This document shows positions 35,801 to 45,208 of a DNA stretch of 64,000 nucleotides, in pieces. The notes beneath the pieces are model-generated. The model was not told where the DNA came from and made no database searches. It saw only the letters and a program-made list of their open reading frames with translations. Every line of letters starts with the position of its first letter. Within the stretch, counting starts at the first letter, position 1. The position numbers and the translations under genes were made by a program. The stretch is from Eximiradius sp. (GTDB lineage: Bacteria; Bacteroidota; Ignavibacteria; Kapaibacteriales; UBA2268): assembly GCA_937127445.1 (NCBI GenBank), contig CAKZLY010000013.1, positions 62,001 to 126,000 on the forward strand, given 5' to 3'.

Positions 35801-37783
35801 TTATGGAGTGTAGCTCCCATTAATATCACCAGAGCAAAGCGACTGAATACTGAGAGTAACATTTGCACCATTTATTTCAACACTAGTAGGATAGAAAACA
35901 TAATTAGGAGCGGTCCAAGTATATGGCTGCAAATTATTCAATCGCCTTCTTATTTGATTTGCATCGACTATATTAACTTGATTGTTTACGTTTATATCAG
36001 CAGCAATTAATCTGACACCAGTCAGTGGTGTAAACGACGATTGCACATTATTAAGATGTAACCGGATTAAGTTAACATCGACTATACTAACACCTCCCCA
36101 ATTTTTTGTTGTTGTAATATCTAATGAATAGTTCCCATTTGACAAACCTGTAAATATAAAGTAGCCAAGAGAATTTGTGGTGGTTTGTGTAATTTGCTGC
36201 CCTGATGAATTTAACAAGCGAACCACGCAGTTGTCCATAGGAGTTTGAGCAGTATTTGCATATTTTATTGTACCTTCGATTTGATAAAGTTGCTGCACAG
36301 GCGTTGAAAACTTTCTCTTAGCAGACCAGGCACTTATCTGAGACAGATTGGCACTTCGCACTCGCCAATAATATGTTGTTGCAAATGAAAGAGTATTTAT
36401 CGAATAGTTTGTTGAATTAGTGGTATAATTTATTAAAACAGTTGAGAATAAACTATCAGTGGAAATCTCAATAATATAATTTTCAGCATTAGTTGAAGTA
36501 TTCCAAACGAAATTGACAGTATTCGAAAGCAAAGTAGAATTATTTGCAGGCGAGACTAAATCAGGCGGGAGCAAAATGGGTTCGGTAGTAAATGTTCTAA
36601 CACCAGCCCACAAAGAGGAATCACCACTCAAATCGTAAGATTTCACACGCCAATAATACAATGTATTAGTATCCAGTTTTGATTGTAGGAGAATAGTTTT
36701 CGATGAGTTATTAGCAGTGTCGTTAAACGCCAGAATAGAAAAGTTACTAAATTTAGAGACTTGAATCCTATAATAAGCTGCATAAGGATCATTTGACCAG
36801 ATAAATTGAGGTAAAAGAGAAACATTTGTTGCTCCATCAATGGGTGAAATTAAAGTAGGTGGCGATAAAGTATATTGTGCAAGAATTCTGCCACTGGCTC
36901 CAACTACCCAACCTTTTTGCGGGGAAACAAATTTAACACTATTAAAATTTATCGCTTGCTGCAAGTTCACATTTTGGGCAAACCATTGCGAACCTCCATT
37001 TGTTGTTGCAAGAATTATTCCTCCATCACCAACTGCCCAACCTCTGTTTATATCAAGAAAATGAACTCCATAAAGCCAATTGCTTGTATTCGAAGTTTGT
37101 TGGAACCAATAAGTGCCCCCAGTAGTAGTTTTATATATTACACCACCACCACCGACTGCCCATCCATAGTTGTAGTTTACAAAATGAACGCTATAAAGTG
37201 GCAAGGTCCCACCTATTGATTGGCTGAACCAGTTTGTTCCACCATCATAAGTCAATAATATTGTTCCATTTTGCCCGACGACACAACCGAAATTAGCATC
37301 AACGAAATGAACACTTAGAAGGATTAGATTAACATAGCTTGTCTGCGAAACCCAACTGCTTCCACCATTAGTTGTTTTACGAATTGTGCCACCTTGACCC
37401 ACAACCCAACCTACTTGATCATTTACGAAACAAACACTGAAAAGTGTGTTGCTTGTCCCACTTGCCTGCGAAATCCAACTTGCTCCTCCGTCCGTTGTTT
37501 TGCGGATTGTGCCATTCTGACCCACAACCCAACCTACTTGATCATTTGCGAAACAAACACTGAAAAGTGTGTTGCTTGTCCCACTTGCCTGCGAAATCCA
37601 ACTTGCTCCTCCGTCCGTTGTTTTACGGATTACACCAGCATTTCCGACAGCCCAACCCATAGTTGAATCTAAAAAGAACACATCTCTCAGCTCTTCTGTT
37701 GTGTTGCTTTGTTGGACTATCCAACCTGAATGCAATTGATTATAAGCCAAAATTGCTACAAGCAAGACTATTATTGTTCTCAT
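35801..37783 (-). CDS. Secreted YCF48-repeat / FnIII protein with dockerin-like C-terminus
   Basis: 660 residues from the ATG at 37783, preceded by AAAAGG; an upstream ATG at 37813 would put ten residues before the signal peptide. After the signal peptide come about seven 41-residue repeats with GWVVGQNGTIRKTTDGG cores, as in YCF48-like beta-propellers. Two or three FnIII-like domains (SPANNSTLLS) follow. The C-terminus has a carboxypeptidase-like Ig fold then two dockerin-like segments: VSIVDVNLIRLHL and DINVNNQVNIVDANQI, whose D596, N598, N600 and D607 fit a calcium loop. No T9SS domain is seen. It ends 39 bp before the cohesin-like gene. Confidence 0.75.
   Translation of the reverse strand: MRTIIVLLVAILAYNQLHSGWIVQQSNTTEELRDVFFLDSTMGWAVGNAGVIRKTTDGGASWISQASGTSNTLFSVCFANDQVGWVVGQNGTIRKTTDGGASWISQASGTSNTLFSVCFVNDQVGWVVGQGGTIRKTTNGGSSWVSQTSYVNLILLSVHFVDANFGCVVGQNGTILLTYDGGTNWFSQSIGGTLPLYSVHFVNYNYGWAVGGGGVIYKTTTGGTYWFQQTSNTSNWLYGVHFLDINRGWAVGDGGIILATTNGGSQWFAQNVNLQQAINFNSVKFVSPQKGWVVGASGRILAQYTLSPPTLISPIDGATNVSLLPQFIWSNDPYAAYYRIQVSKFSNFSILAFNDTANNSSKTILLQSKLDTNTLYYWRVKSYDLSGDSSLWAGVRTFTTEPILLPPDLVSPANNSTLLSNTVNFVWNTSTNAENYIIEISTDSLFSTVLINYTTNSTNYSINTLSFATTYYWRVRSANLSQISAWSAKRKFSTPVQQLYQIEGTIKYANTAQTPMDNCVVRLLNSSGQQITQTTTNSLGYFIFTGLSNGNYSLDITTTKNWGGVSIVDVNLIRLHLNNVQSSFTPLTGVRLIAADINVNNQVNIVDANQIRRRLNNLQPYTWTAPNYVFYPTSVEINGANVTLSIQSLCSGDINGSYTP
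37396..37626 (-). repeat. Tandem 123-bp repeat coding YCF48 modules
   Basis: A unit starting GACCCACAACCC at 37396 recurs at 37519, a period of 123 bp (41 codons). Over roughly 105 bases the copies differ at only about one to three positions. The encoded units read SWISQASGTSNTLFSVCF with VGWVVGQ. Other repeats in the gene are more diverged, so these two are recent. Confidence 0.85.
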
Positions 37784-37974
37784 AAAGAAGCCTTTTGTAG
37801 AAATATAAATCAATAACCCTTACGATAAATTTTCTTAATATCGTATAATTCTTAGACTGATTATCGTAAAATTTATTCTATTCTTTAATATGAATGACCG
37901 TATGATTTTTCAATAATTTAATATGCATTAAAACTAACTGATTTGAGAAAAAGGAAGAGATGTTATCATTTTAT

Positions 37975-37999
37975 AAAAAATGGGCTGTAGATACAGCCC
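37975..37999 (-). terminator. Terminator of the six-gene 47295-38024 operon
   Basis: On the minus strand GGGCTGTA pairs with TACAGCCC (37999-37992 with 37989-37982) around a tiny loop, more realistically a 7-bp stem with a 4-base loop. Then come CA and six T (37980-37975). It lies about 25 bases beyond the stop of the CHASE-PAS kinase gene. Confidence 0.75.
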
Positions 38000-38023
38000 C
38001 AAATATTTATAAAGCTCACTCCC

Positions 38024-40219
38024 CTATGTTCGCTTAACCATTGGAAGAGTGAGCATTACTAAGTTGCCCTCTTCGCCGCCAAAAGTTTCGACACTCATTG
38101 CACCATTCATCCGACGAATTATAGATGATGCTTTAGCAAAGTTCAGAATTACATCTTGCTTGTCCAAGCCTATCACATTTATAATATTATTCTGATTGTC
38201 TCTGTAAATTTTGATTAATTCAGCAATATCTCTATTGCCGGGTCCAAGGATTTGAAGTTCGACGGCACCGTCGTAAGTATTTTCCTGCACAACTACATCA
38301 AACGAAACATTATCCATATCAGTAGTTAAAGCATCATATATTAATACCAGCGATTTTTCAAGAAGAGACGGGCTAACCACAGCAGTTGAAGTTGTTTCCG
38401 ATGTATCAATATTAAGGAATATTTTTTCTTTTCTATCTTGCTTTTTATAGACTTCCAGAGCATTGTATAGAGCTGGCTCTATTTTGGTTGTAACGAATCT
38501 ATCGAGCGAGGATTCGCCCTGGTCCAGAGCAGCATCGACAATATCAGAAACAAACGTGAATATTTCCTCCGAGCTTTGCTCTGCATATTGCAGGTAAGAC
38601 ATCATTTCATCTTCTGTTTCATAGAATTTGTTCGAGAGAAGTTGCAGGTAACCGATAATACCGGTAAGTGAGTTACGAAGCTGGTGGCTGAGCTTAATCA
38701 TAAAGAACGATTTAGCGTGGCTTGCTTCGAGAGCGTATTGCTCAGCAATTTCGATTTGCTTGCGTTTGATTTCTGCTTCTTGTTCGGCAAGTTTTTCGAG
38801 CGTTACATCACGGCCAATTGCATAGACAAAGCCATCAGATTTAGATGTTGTCAGGTTCCAGCTTACCCAAACAAGTTCGCCAGAACGGTTTTTCATCTGG
38901 AAGTCTGCTTTTTCGGTGTGTTCATCTTGGGAATTATTAATAATGTTTATTAGTTGATTAAAATCTTTTTCTTGCATAAACAAGTCGGCGAAATTCAAAG
39001 CTAGAAATTCTGTAATCGAGTAGCCGAACATACCTTGCACAGCGGGGTTGATAGTTTTCCATTTCCCCTGAAAATCAATAACGCCGATAACGTCTTTCGT
39101 TGCTTCCAGAATTCTGCGTTGCGAACGCGTAATTCGTTCTGCAATATCTTCGGCTCGGGCACGGCTTGTAAGAACCGAGATAATGAAACCAAACAGGAAG
39201 AAGCTAAGCAAAAATGACGCTGCAAATGATAGTTCAGGCAAATATTCTTGTAACTTCCCGCCATAATTCGGAATAGTATAGAAATGACCAACGAACTGCT
39301 TATTCCCTACGTTGAGTTTCACTTCGTCGGTTAATATTGGCTTGAAGCCAGTTTTAAGCAATTTAGCATTGTCGGAAGCAAAAATTTCTTCCTGCTTATT
39401 ATCATCAATTTGATAATACTTGAAAATAACTGATGTATCCGTTGGGAAAAAATCGTCTTTTTCACCTTTGAGAGCTGTTTTGAAAAAGTTTTTAACGTCT
39501 ATTTCCATTACAAGCGAAGCATAATATTTCGAACGTCGGCTATCTAGGGTTGAGACGTCTGCATCTTGCTGATAAATAGGTAGAATAAGGCAGAACCCCA
39601 TCGTATCCTGCCTGATGGGGAACACTTTTGTAGCTATCAATTGGTTGTCGTCGCGGGCAAGTTCTATACTCGAAGAAATTTCTGGAATAGTTGAGTAGTC
39701 GAACCCAATTCGATGAATGTTTTTATTGTAATCTACACAATGTAGAACTGGATAGTAGAATTTTCTGTTGCCGGGTGGATTCAACTCATAATCATAATAC
39801 CCCTGAGAGCGAGCAGAAAAAACAAAATTCGCAATATTATTACCATCAACATAAGGAACGTAGGATAAGCTCAAAATAGATGAGTAGGTCTTCGCGGGAA
39901 CTGTTCCATATAGTTCGAAATAGTCGCGAACAACTTCAACATTTTGATAATAAAGACCGTGAATAGATTGCAACACTTGCTTTTGACGGTCGAGGTAGTT
40001 TTCAATACGAGTAGCGATAGAGCTTACAGCTTTGTCGAATTCCTGACGGCGAGTGCTCTCAACATTTTGCTTAACAAAATCCCTTATGGCAAAGCTTGCA
40101 GCCACAAGAATTATCAAAATTATATAAGCAACATAAGTTCGCCGAAAATCGAACAGGATAGATTTCCTTTTCTGCCCCGCCTGCTTGACGACTATATCAA
40201 AAGATGTATCATTTGCCAT
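38024..40219 (-). CDS. CHASE-PAS histidine kinase with degenerate ATP-binding domain
   Basis: 731 residues. Two transmembrane segments (about 29-46 and 330-350) flank a periplasmic CHASE domain, recognisable by YYPVLHCVDYNKNIHRIGFDY and LARDDNQLIATKVF. A PAS domain (365-475) and a coiled segment lead to the H-box with H512 in KLSHQLRNSLTGIIGYL. The C-terminal half lacks a clear N-box asparagine and DxGxG motif (it reads LLEKSLVLIYDALTTDMD, then QILGPGNRD), so ATP binding is doubtful. It is the last gene of an operon, 12 bp after a response regulator that is its obvious partner. Confidence 0.82.
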   Translation of the reverse strand: MANDTSFDIVVKQAGQKRKSILFDFRRTYVAYIILIILVAASFAIRDFVKQNVESTRRQEFDKAVSSIATRIENYLDRQKQVLQSIHGLYYQNVEVVRDYFELYGTVPAKTYSSILSLSYVPYVDGNNIANFVFSARSQGYYDYELNPPGNRKFYYPVLHCVDYNKNIHRIGFDYSTIPEISSSIELARDDNQLIATKVFPIRQDTMGFCLILPIYQQDADVSTLDSRRSKYYASLVMEIDVKNFFKTALKGEKDDFFPTDTSVIFKYYQIDDNKQEEIFASDNAKLLKTGFKPILTDEVKLNVGNKQFVGHFYTIPNYGGKLQEYLPELSFAASFLLSFFLFGFIISVLTSRARAEDIAERITRSQRRILEATKDVIGVIDFQGKWKTINPAVQGMFGYSITEFLALNFADLFMQEKDFNQLINIINNSQDEHTEKADFQMKNRSGELVWVSWNLTTSKSDGFVYAIGRDVTLEKLAEQEAEIKRKQIEIAEQYALEASHAKSFFMIKLSHQLRNSLTGIIGYLQLLSNKFYETEDEMMSYLQYAEQSSEEIFTFVSDIVDAALDQGESSLDRFVTTKIEPALYNALEVYKKQDRKEKIFLNIDTSETTSTAVVSPSLLEKSLVLIYDALTTDMDNVSFDVVVQENTYDGAVELQILGPGNRDIAELIKIYRDNQNNIINVIGLDKQDVILNFAKASSIIRRMNGAMSVETFGGEEGNLVMLTLPMVKRT

Positions 40220-40231
40220 ATTGCAAAACTT

Positions 40232-40609
40232 TTATTTTTGTTTAATAATATTTTCAACATCAGAAACAAAGGTAGTTGTGTTTATCGGTTTAGGAATATA
40301 ACCCGTAAAGCCAATATTAACGAATTTCTGTCTATCCTGAGTAGTTGCAAATCCAGTAATAGCAATAATAGGAGTTGCTGAATGAATATCAATTTGCCGC
40401 ACTTGATAATAAAGGTCAGTGCCATTCATATCTGGCAAAAGTATATCCATAATAATCGCTTTCACAAGATTAGCCGATAACCACTCAACTGCGGGCTTGC
40501 CTTCTTCAAAATCTACTGTTTCATAACCAGCACGTTTCAATAAAGTACAATAAAGCTTCCGGATTGGAGTATTGTCTTCGATTACACAAATCAATTTTTC
40601 TACATTCAT
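40232..40609 (-). CDS. Single-domain response regulator
   Basis: 125 residues from the ATG at 40609, with GGAG nine bases upstream; a TTG at 40624 is rejected. It is a stand-alone receiver domain: acidic E11 D12 pocket, phosphoacceptor D55 in IIMDILLPDMNG, T85 in AITGF and K107 in YIPKP. With no output domain it must act by protein contact or in a phosphorelay. It lies between the OmpA gene (20 bp upstream) and the CHASE-PAS kinase (12 bp downstream), so it probably connects that kinase to the surface proteins of the operon. Confidence 0.9.
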   Translation of the reverse strand: MNVEKLICVIEDNTPIRKLYCTLLKRAGYETVDFEEGKPAVEWLSANLVKAIIMDILLPDMNGTDLYYQVRQIDIHSATPIIAITGFATTQDRQKFVNIGFTGYIPKPINTTTFVSDVENIIKQK

Positions 40610-40629
40610 AAAAATTATCTCCAATTAAT

Positions 40630-42009
40630 TTATCTTGGAACAACAATTATTTCGACACGCCTATTCTTACGTTGATTAGCAGGAGTATCGTTCGGAGCAA
40701 CAGGGATGAGAGCGCCTCGGCTTGTTGCAAGAACACGATTTGCCGGTATTCCTTTTTGATTAACCAAATAATTTCGCACATTAGTTGCGCGGGTAGCAGC
40801 ACGCTGAGTGTTCTGTGGCAATGTTCCTTGGTTGTCGGAGTGTCCAGTAATACGAATTTCAAAGTTTGGATTGGCTCGCAAATAATCGGCGAGCAGGTCC
40901 AGATATTCTATAATCTGTGGGCTTAGATTTGTTGTTTCTGGCTTATCAAAACTAAATGCAACCATCTGATTCGGGATAATCCTGCGACGAACCTGCCCAG
41001 TGATTTCACGTTGGCGAAGTTCTTCCTGAAAAATTGGAGTAGTAACTTCTGCAACTTCTTCAATTATTTCAGGCAATTCAACCATTGCCAACCACGCTGC
41101 TACAAGCGGCTCGGGCGAACGAAAACCAGTAAATTCCACACCACTCACAGAAACCTGAGCTAAGAACTGCGGAGGCTCGACGTAAGTTTCATCAAATCGC
41201 AGTGTATCAAATTCTCGGTGGTCTTTACCAAATTTTATTGCAAAACCAACTTTAAAGCCAAGAGTTTTCCATGAAGAATTAAGTTGCGATAGTGCTTTTG
41301 TTCCGCCATTGATAGCAACGTATGGATTGCCTATAAAACGTGCTTTGCCTGCATAATCAGCAAGCAGAAACTCATAACCCGCACCTAAATTAAATTCCAG
41401 ACGCACATTAGGTTTTATGCCCGGAACGCGGACAAATTCATCAATTATTCCAGAATTAATATAACGCTTTGCTTGCTTTGCTGTTGCACTGAGGTTAAAT
41501 CCGATATCAAGTCCACCGTAGTAATACAAACCGCCAATATCTGAAAAATACTTTACTTGCGGCGATAGGATTATATAATCAAGAACTGATCTATATTCAT
41601 ACCTGGTCCTCAAACTATCGTCCATTTGATTTGTTCGAGTGGAAAAGGCTTTGCGGTCGAGCAACGAAATGCCAAGCGAATAGGCTAATCTTTCATTTCT
41701 GGGCTTATATTCGGCCATTACACCAAAATAAAAGCCCCCGCCGAAAGTTGAATTGAAACTAATTTGTGGATTATATAAAGTGTCTTTGATAAGTGGATTT
41801 ATCTTGCTGTATAAATCGCCGAAAAACAAATTAATGTTCGGTCCGCCGAACACTCCAAACCACCAATCACCGTAGTAGCGTTCTACCTTCAAGGTGTCCA
41901 GCGAAGGCAAAGTATAAAATTCTCGCAGGTAACCATCAGGAATTTGTGCATTTGAGAATGAAATCGAAAATAGAGTAATTAGCAAATATTGTATTTTTTT
42001 TCTTATCAT
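40630..42009 (-). CDS. OmpA-family outer-membrane protein
   Basis: 459 residues. A signal peptide (MIRKKIQYLLITLFSISFSNAQ) precedes a barrel-like half (about 45-275) with repeated glycine-aromatic strands. A linker of about 60 residues leads to an OmpA peptidoglycan-binding domain. Its core is ITGHSDNQGTLPQN, with ATNVRNYLVNQKGIPANRV and NRRVEIIVV at the end. It links the outer membrane to the cell wall. The ATG overlaps the stop of the WD40 gene by one base (TAATG). In T9SS bacteria OmpA-type proteins such as PorE anchor the secretion ring; a similar role is speculative. Confidence 0.88.
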   Translation of the reverse strand: MIRKKIQYLLITLFSISFSNAQIPDGYLREFYTLPSLDTLKVERYYGDWWFGVFGGPNINLFFGDLYSKINPLIKDTLYNPQISFNSTFGGGFYFGVMAEYKPRNERLAYSLGISLLDRKAFSTRTNQMDDSLRTRYEYRSVLDYIILSPQVKYFSDIGGLYYYGGLDIGFNLSATAKQAKRYINSGIIDEFVRVPGIKPNVRLEFNLGAGYEFLLADYAGKARFIGNPYVAINGGTKALSQLNSSWKTLGFKVGFAIKFGKDHREFDTLRFDETYVEPPQFLAQVSVSGVEFTGFRSPEPLVAAWLAMVELPEIIEEVAEVTTPIFQEELRQREITGQVRRRIIPNQMVAFSFDKPETTNLSPQIIEYLDLLADYLRANPNFEIRITGHSDNQGTLPQNTQRAATRATNVRNYLVNQKGIPANRVLATSRGALIPVAPNDTPANQRKNRRVEIIVVPR

Positions 42010-43889
42010 TAATTATTTGTAATAAATCTTGTGTTTAAAATAAATCCACTATCAGAAATTAAATTAACAAAATATATGCCATCGGACAAATTCATTTTTC
42101 GTAAAATTTGTGTAGTCCCGCTGTGTAAATATATATCTTCCTGCTCGCTAATTTGCCTTCCAGTTATGTCGAAAATTTGCAATTTATACATTGCTTCTTC
42201 TACTAAAAACAAATTAAGAGTAAGAATATTGTTTGAATATTTTGCATTAATCTTAGGTTTATCGAAAACCAGAATTTCTTTGTCGCTATCCCAGAAACAA
42301 TTAGAGATGACCTTAACAATCGATGATTCACCGAAGAAATAGTAAAAATCGGGATTAGTTGGAATTATCGTATCAATTGTAATGATAGACTTACCAATTT
42401 GCGAACCTAAGGCAAGAAAATTTAATTTTTCAGAAACTCCATTAGACACCTCGCCACTCATATTATACTGTATTTTGCCGGGTATTAGTTCATTATCCCA
42501 GTAGAGCAAATTGTGAGGGTAATTGGCGTGAAGTTCGAAGAAATATCTATTGCGAGGCATTTTACTCGGTTGATAATTGTGACTTACTTTAAGTTCAACA
42601 ATTTTCTTTTCACCGAATTTGGCTTGAATATCTTGCAGATGGACAGCAAACTTATACCCACAATTCAGTGAAATAGTGTCCTGCTGCGAAGTTATTTCAG
42701 GTAATTGCAATAAAATGAACGAGCCATCACGAGCCGAAGCAGCAAGATATTTTCCATTACTTGAAATTGTAGAATAAATGAACTGCGAATTGTATCTATG
42801 TTGGTAGAAAAGCGAACCTGTGAGCAAATCCACGAAATTCAAATTACTATCCAAAGAACCAGAAGCAAAATACTTCCCGTTTTTCGGTACAACAACCGAA
42901 CGAACGTGCCCACTATGCAGTTCTATTTCGCGGGACAATGACAAATCTGGGATCAGCCACGAACGCACTTTTCCGTCTGCTGCTGCCGATAAAACCAACG
43001 GAGCGCCACCAGCAAAATCAACATCAAATACAACAGTATTTTGATTGCCCAGACCGTGCGAGCCGAACTTACGTATATCGTCTGTAACCGTATTTATTAG
43101 ATGGAGCGAACCGTTGTATGCACCGCAGAGTAGGCTATCGCCCGTTTGAGAGAATGCGATGCTATAAATCTCATTTCCCTCAGCTGACGAATCAACCCGA
43201 TAAGTCTTTACAAAATCAAACTTCTGATAATCGAAAACACCGACAAATCCACTATCTGCACCGAAAGCAATGATTTTTTTTGTTGGATGGTGGGCAATTC
43301 TTCGCACATTACCGGAAAAAAGACCTATCCCAATATCTTTTTTTTCTATGCGAGCAGCATCGAACATATAAATCCCGTTTACTGTACCAACAAAAAGTGT
43401 GTCCGCTGATGGTGTCGGCAGAACGAAACGAATTTGCCCAAATTGTTGCAGATTTATTGTTTTAATAAGTCGGCGATTTGCAATATCCCAGAAATTCACC
43501 TCATTTGCGTTGGCGGTAACAAGTGCAAAATCTTGTACTGCAAAAAAAACTGAACGTATTTCCGAAGTATGTGCATTTTCTCTGTGCCAGAGCACAACCG
43601 GTTTGGAATAATTTTCAAAATTTGCAACAATTTGTAAATTTTTAGATTTCACATAGGGAACTCGAAACAAAAAATAACCATCTTTCGATGGAATTCTTCC
43701 AAAAAAGTAACTTACGGAATCATCGAAACCGGTAATATCAACAAAATTGAAACTATTAGGCTGCAAATTTAAATAAACTGTATCATCAACGAAGTAGATA
43801 GGACGAGGATTGGTTACAATAATACTTTGAGAATGCAGGATACTTAAATGTATCAGCAAAAGACAATATATTATAAGAAATGATTTCAT
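42009..43889 (-). CDS. Secreted WD40-repeat protein with T9SS type A sorting domain
   Basis: 626 residues. A signal peptide (MKSFLIIYCLLLIHLSILHSQ) leads to an N-terminal PEGA-like part, then about seven WD40-type blades (90-390), for example GHVRSVVVPKNGKYFASGSLDSNLNFVDLLTG. A beta-rich linker follows. The last 80 residues fit a T9SS type A domain: NNILTLNLFLVEEAMYKLQIFD, then GIYFVNLISDSG. The propeller presumably mediates protein contacts at the surface. It starts 5 bp after the upstream gene and shares TAATG with the OmpA gene. Confidence 0.82.
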   Translation of the reverse strand: MKSFLIIYCLLLIHLSILHSQSIIVTNPRPIYFVDDTVYLNLQPNSFNFVDITGFDDSVSYFFGRIPSKDGYFLFRVPYVKSKNLQIVANFENYSKPVVLWHRENAHTSEIRSVFFAVQDFALVTANANEVNFWDIANRRLIKTINLQQFGQIRFVLPTPSADTLFVGTVNGIYMFDAARIEKKDIGIGLFSGNVRRIAHHPTKKIIAFGADSGFVGVFDYQKFDFVKTYRVDSSAEGNEIYSIAFSQTGDSLLCGAYNGSLHLINTVTDDIRKFGSHGLGNQNTVVFDVDFAGGAPLVLSAAADGKVRSWLIPDLSLSREIELHSGHVRSVVVPKNGKYFASGSLDSNLNFVDLLTGSLFYQHRYNSQFIYSTISSNGKYLAASARDGSFILLQLPEITSQQDTISLNCGYKFAVHLQDIQAKFGEKKIVELKVSHNYQPSKMPRNRYFFELHANYPHNLLYWDNELIPGKIQYNMSGEVSNGVSEKLNFLALGSQIGKSIITIDTIIPTNPDFYYFFGESSIVKVISNCFWDSDKEILVFDKPKINAKYSNNILTLNLFLVEEAMYKLQIFDITGRQISEQEDIYLHSGTTQILRKMNLSDGIYFVNLISDSGFILNTRFITNN

Positions 43890-43894
43890 TAAGT

Positions 43895-45208
43895 TTATTT
43901 ATTCCGAACATACAGTACTTTAACAATAGCGCGAGAGAGTTCAACACCCGGATCGTTAATCGGATATGCAATAAAAACAATGTCGTAGCTTCCCTGAGAA
44001 GTAATCTCCGAAGCTTTGAAGTAAGTTTCGTGCCAGCCGCGAGGAGTAATGCGCGATTCGAGCAAATCGTTCGAAGAATTATCACGCAAAGTTGCTATCT
44101 GCTTGCCTGAGCGGTCGTAAACGTAGCAGGAAAGCCGAACATCATCGCGGACAAAATAGCGAACTTTTGTTTCAGAAACAAAAGGGTTTGGGTCTGCTTG
44201 GGCAAATTCTATAACAGCATTTGGAACAGGAACCAGGCGAGTAGCAAGTTTGATAATTCTATCGTTCTCGTCTTGATAATAAAGTCTGTAAATGTACTCC
44301 ACACCACGATATTCAATATCATCTGTAATTATGCCGTATTCTTTGCCCGTTGGTGAACTGTATAGACCAGTTAGCATACTGGAAAATTTCGGGTCGTTCC
44401 AATCAGCAACAGTGACAGTAAAGGCAGCGTCCGGAATATCTTCCAAATTCATATCTGCCGAAGGAACACGCACTGCACGCTTGATAATAAAGCCCTTGGT
44501 TTTGTATTCAGAGTGGGTTTTGAACCAGAGTTCCACTTTTAAGTTTCCGACGTAGTGAGCAAAGAAGTAATCAAGCGATGTTGCAGGTGGTTTGGTGGGG
44601 TCGTCTTTATATGATACAAGAGAAGTAGAAACATCTCCCATTTCAATGTTATCATCTGTTTCAACATCTAAAATCTCTATTGGAATAGGATCTCCATCAT
44701 GATATTTAAAAGCAACTGCCTGATAATAATTCGTGGGACGCTTCCAATAAATTTTTTCTTCAATTGGCGAACCATCCCGTGTTGAAAGACGAAAACGACC
44801 AATTTTCACACTCGTATCAGGTGGTATTAGAAGCACATCATTAAGTGTTTCGGGACCCAAAACAATTACTTGAATCCTATCTTTCAGAGTACCAGTGAAA
44901 ATTTTATATGGACGACCACCAGGAAGTACAACGGGCAATTCGCTTGTTTGAGGTATCATTTCAAGTTTCAAATTAGTGTAATCATAATCTGGCATATTAG
45001 CAAATTCAAATTGAAATGTAGAATTAGCATAGTACCGCCAGATATCGCTTGTTCGCTGCATATAAATATCAAATTCAAAAGTGCTTGGAGATGCTTTATA
45101 TGAATTTCTAACAGATGCAACAGCCAGTGTGTCGTCTATAAGCACCTGAGATTGAAGTGAAATAAGCGATAAAATGAAAACACTTAATATTGATATAATA
45201 TATTTCAT
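43895..45208 (-). CDS. Secreted protein with FlgD-like Ig C-terminus
   Basis: 437 residues. A signal peptide (MKYIISILSVFILSLISLQSQ) is followed by a beta-rich region whose segment YYANSTFQFEFANMPDYDYTNLKLEM does not match a family I can name. The C-terminal 90 residues (AQADPNPFVSETKVRYFVRDDVRLSCYVYDRSG and on) resemble FlgD-type Ig domains, close to T9SS sorting domains. It lacks the terminal strand pattern I would require to call one. It overlaps the preceding gene by one base (TAATG) and is 5 bp from the WD40 gene. Confidence 0.7.
   Translation of the reverse strand: MKYIISILSVFILSLISLQSQVLIDDTLAVASVRNSYKASPSTFEFDIYMQRTSDIWRYYANSTFQFEFANMPDYDYTNLKLEMIPQTSELPVVLPGGRPYKIFTGTLKDRIQVIVLGPETLNDVLLIPPDTSVKIGRFRLSTRDGSPIEEKIYWKRPTNYYQAVAFKYHDGDPIPIEILDVETDDNIEMGDVSTSLVSYKDDPTKPPATSLDYFFAHYVGNLKVELWFKTHSEYKTKGFIIKRAVRVPSADMNLEDIPDAAFTVTVADWNDPKFSSMLTGLYSSPTGKEYGIITDDIEYRGVEYIYRLYYQDENDRIIKLATRLVPVPNAVIEFAQADPNPFVSETKVRYFVRDDVRLSCYVYDRSGKQIATLRDNSSNDLLESRITPRGWHETYFKASEITSQGSYDIVFIAYPINDPGVELSRAIVKVLYVRNK

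Noticed and set aside
37396-37626. Direct repeats that could be mistaken for a CRISPR array
   Set aside because: The period is a multiple of three, the repeats continue the reading frame, and the translated units are YCF48-type blades.
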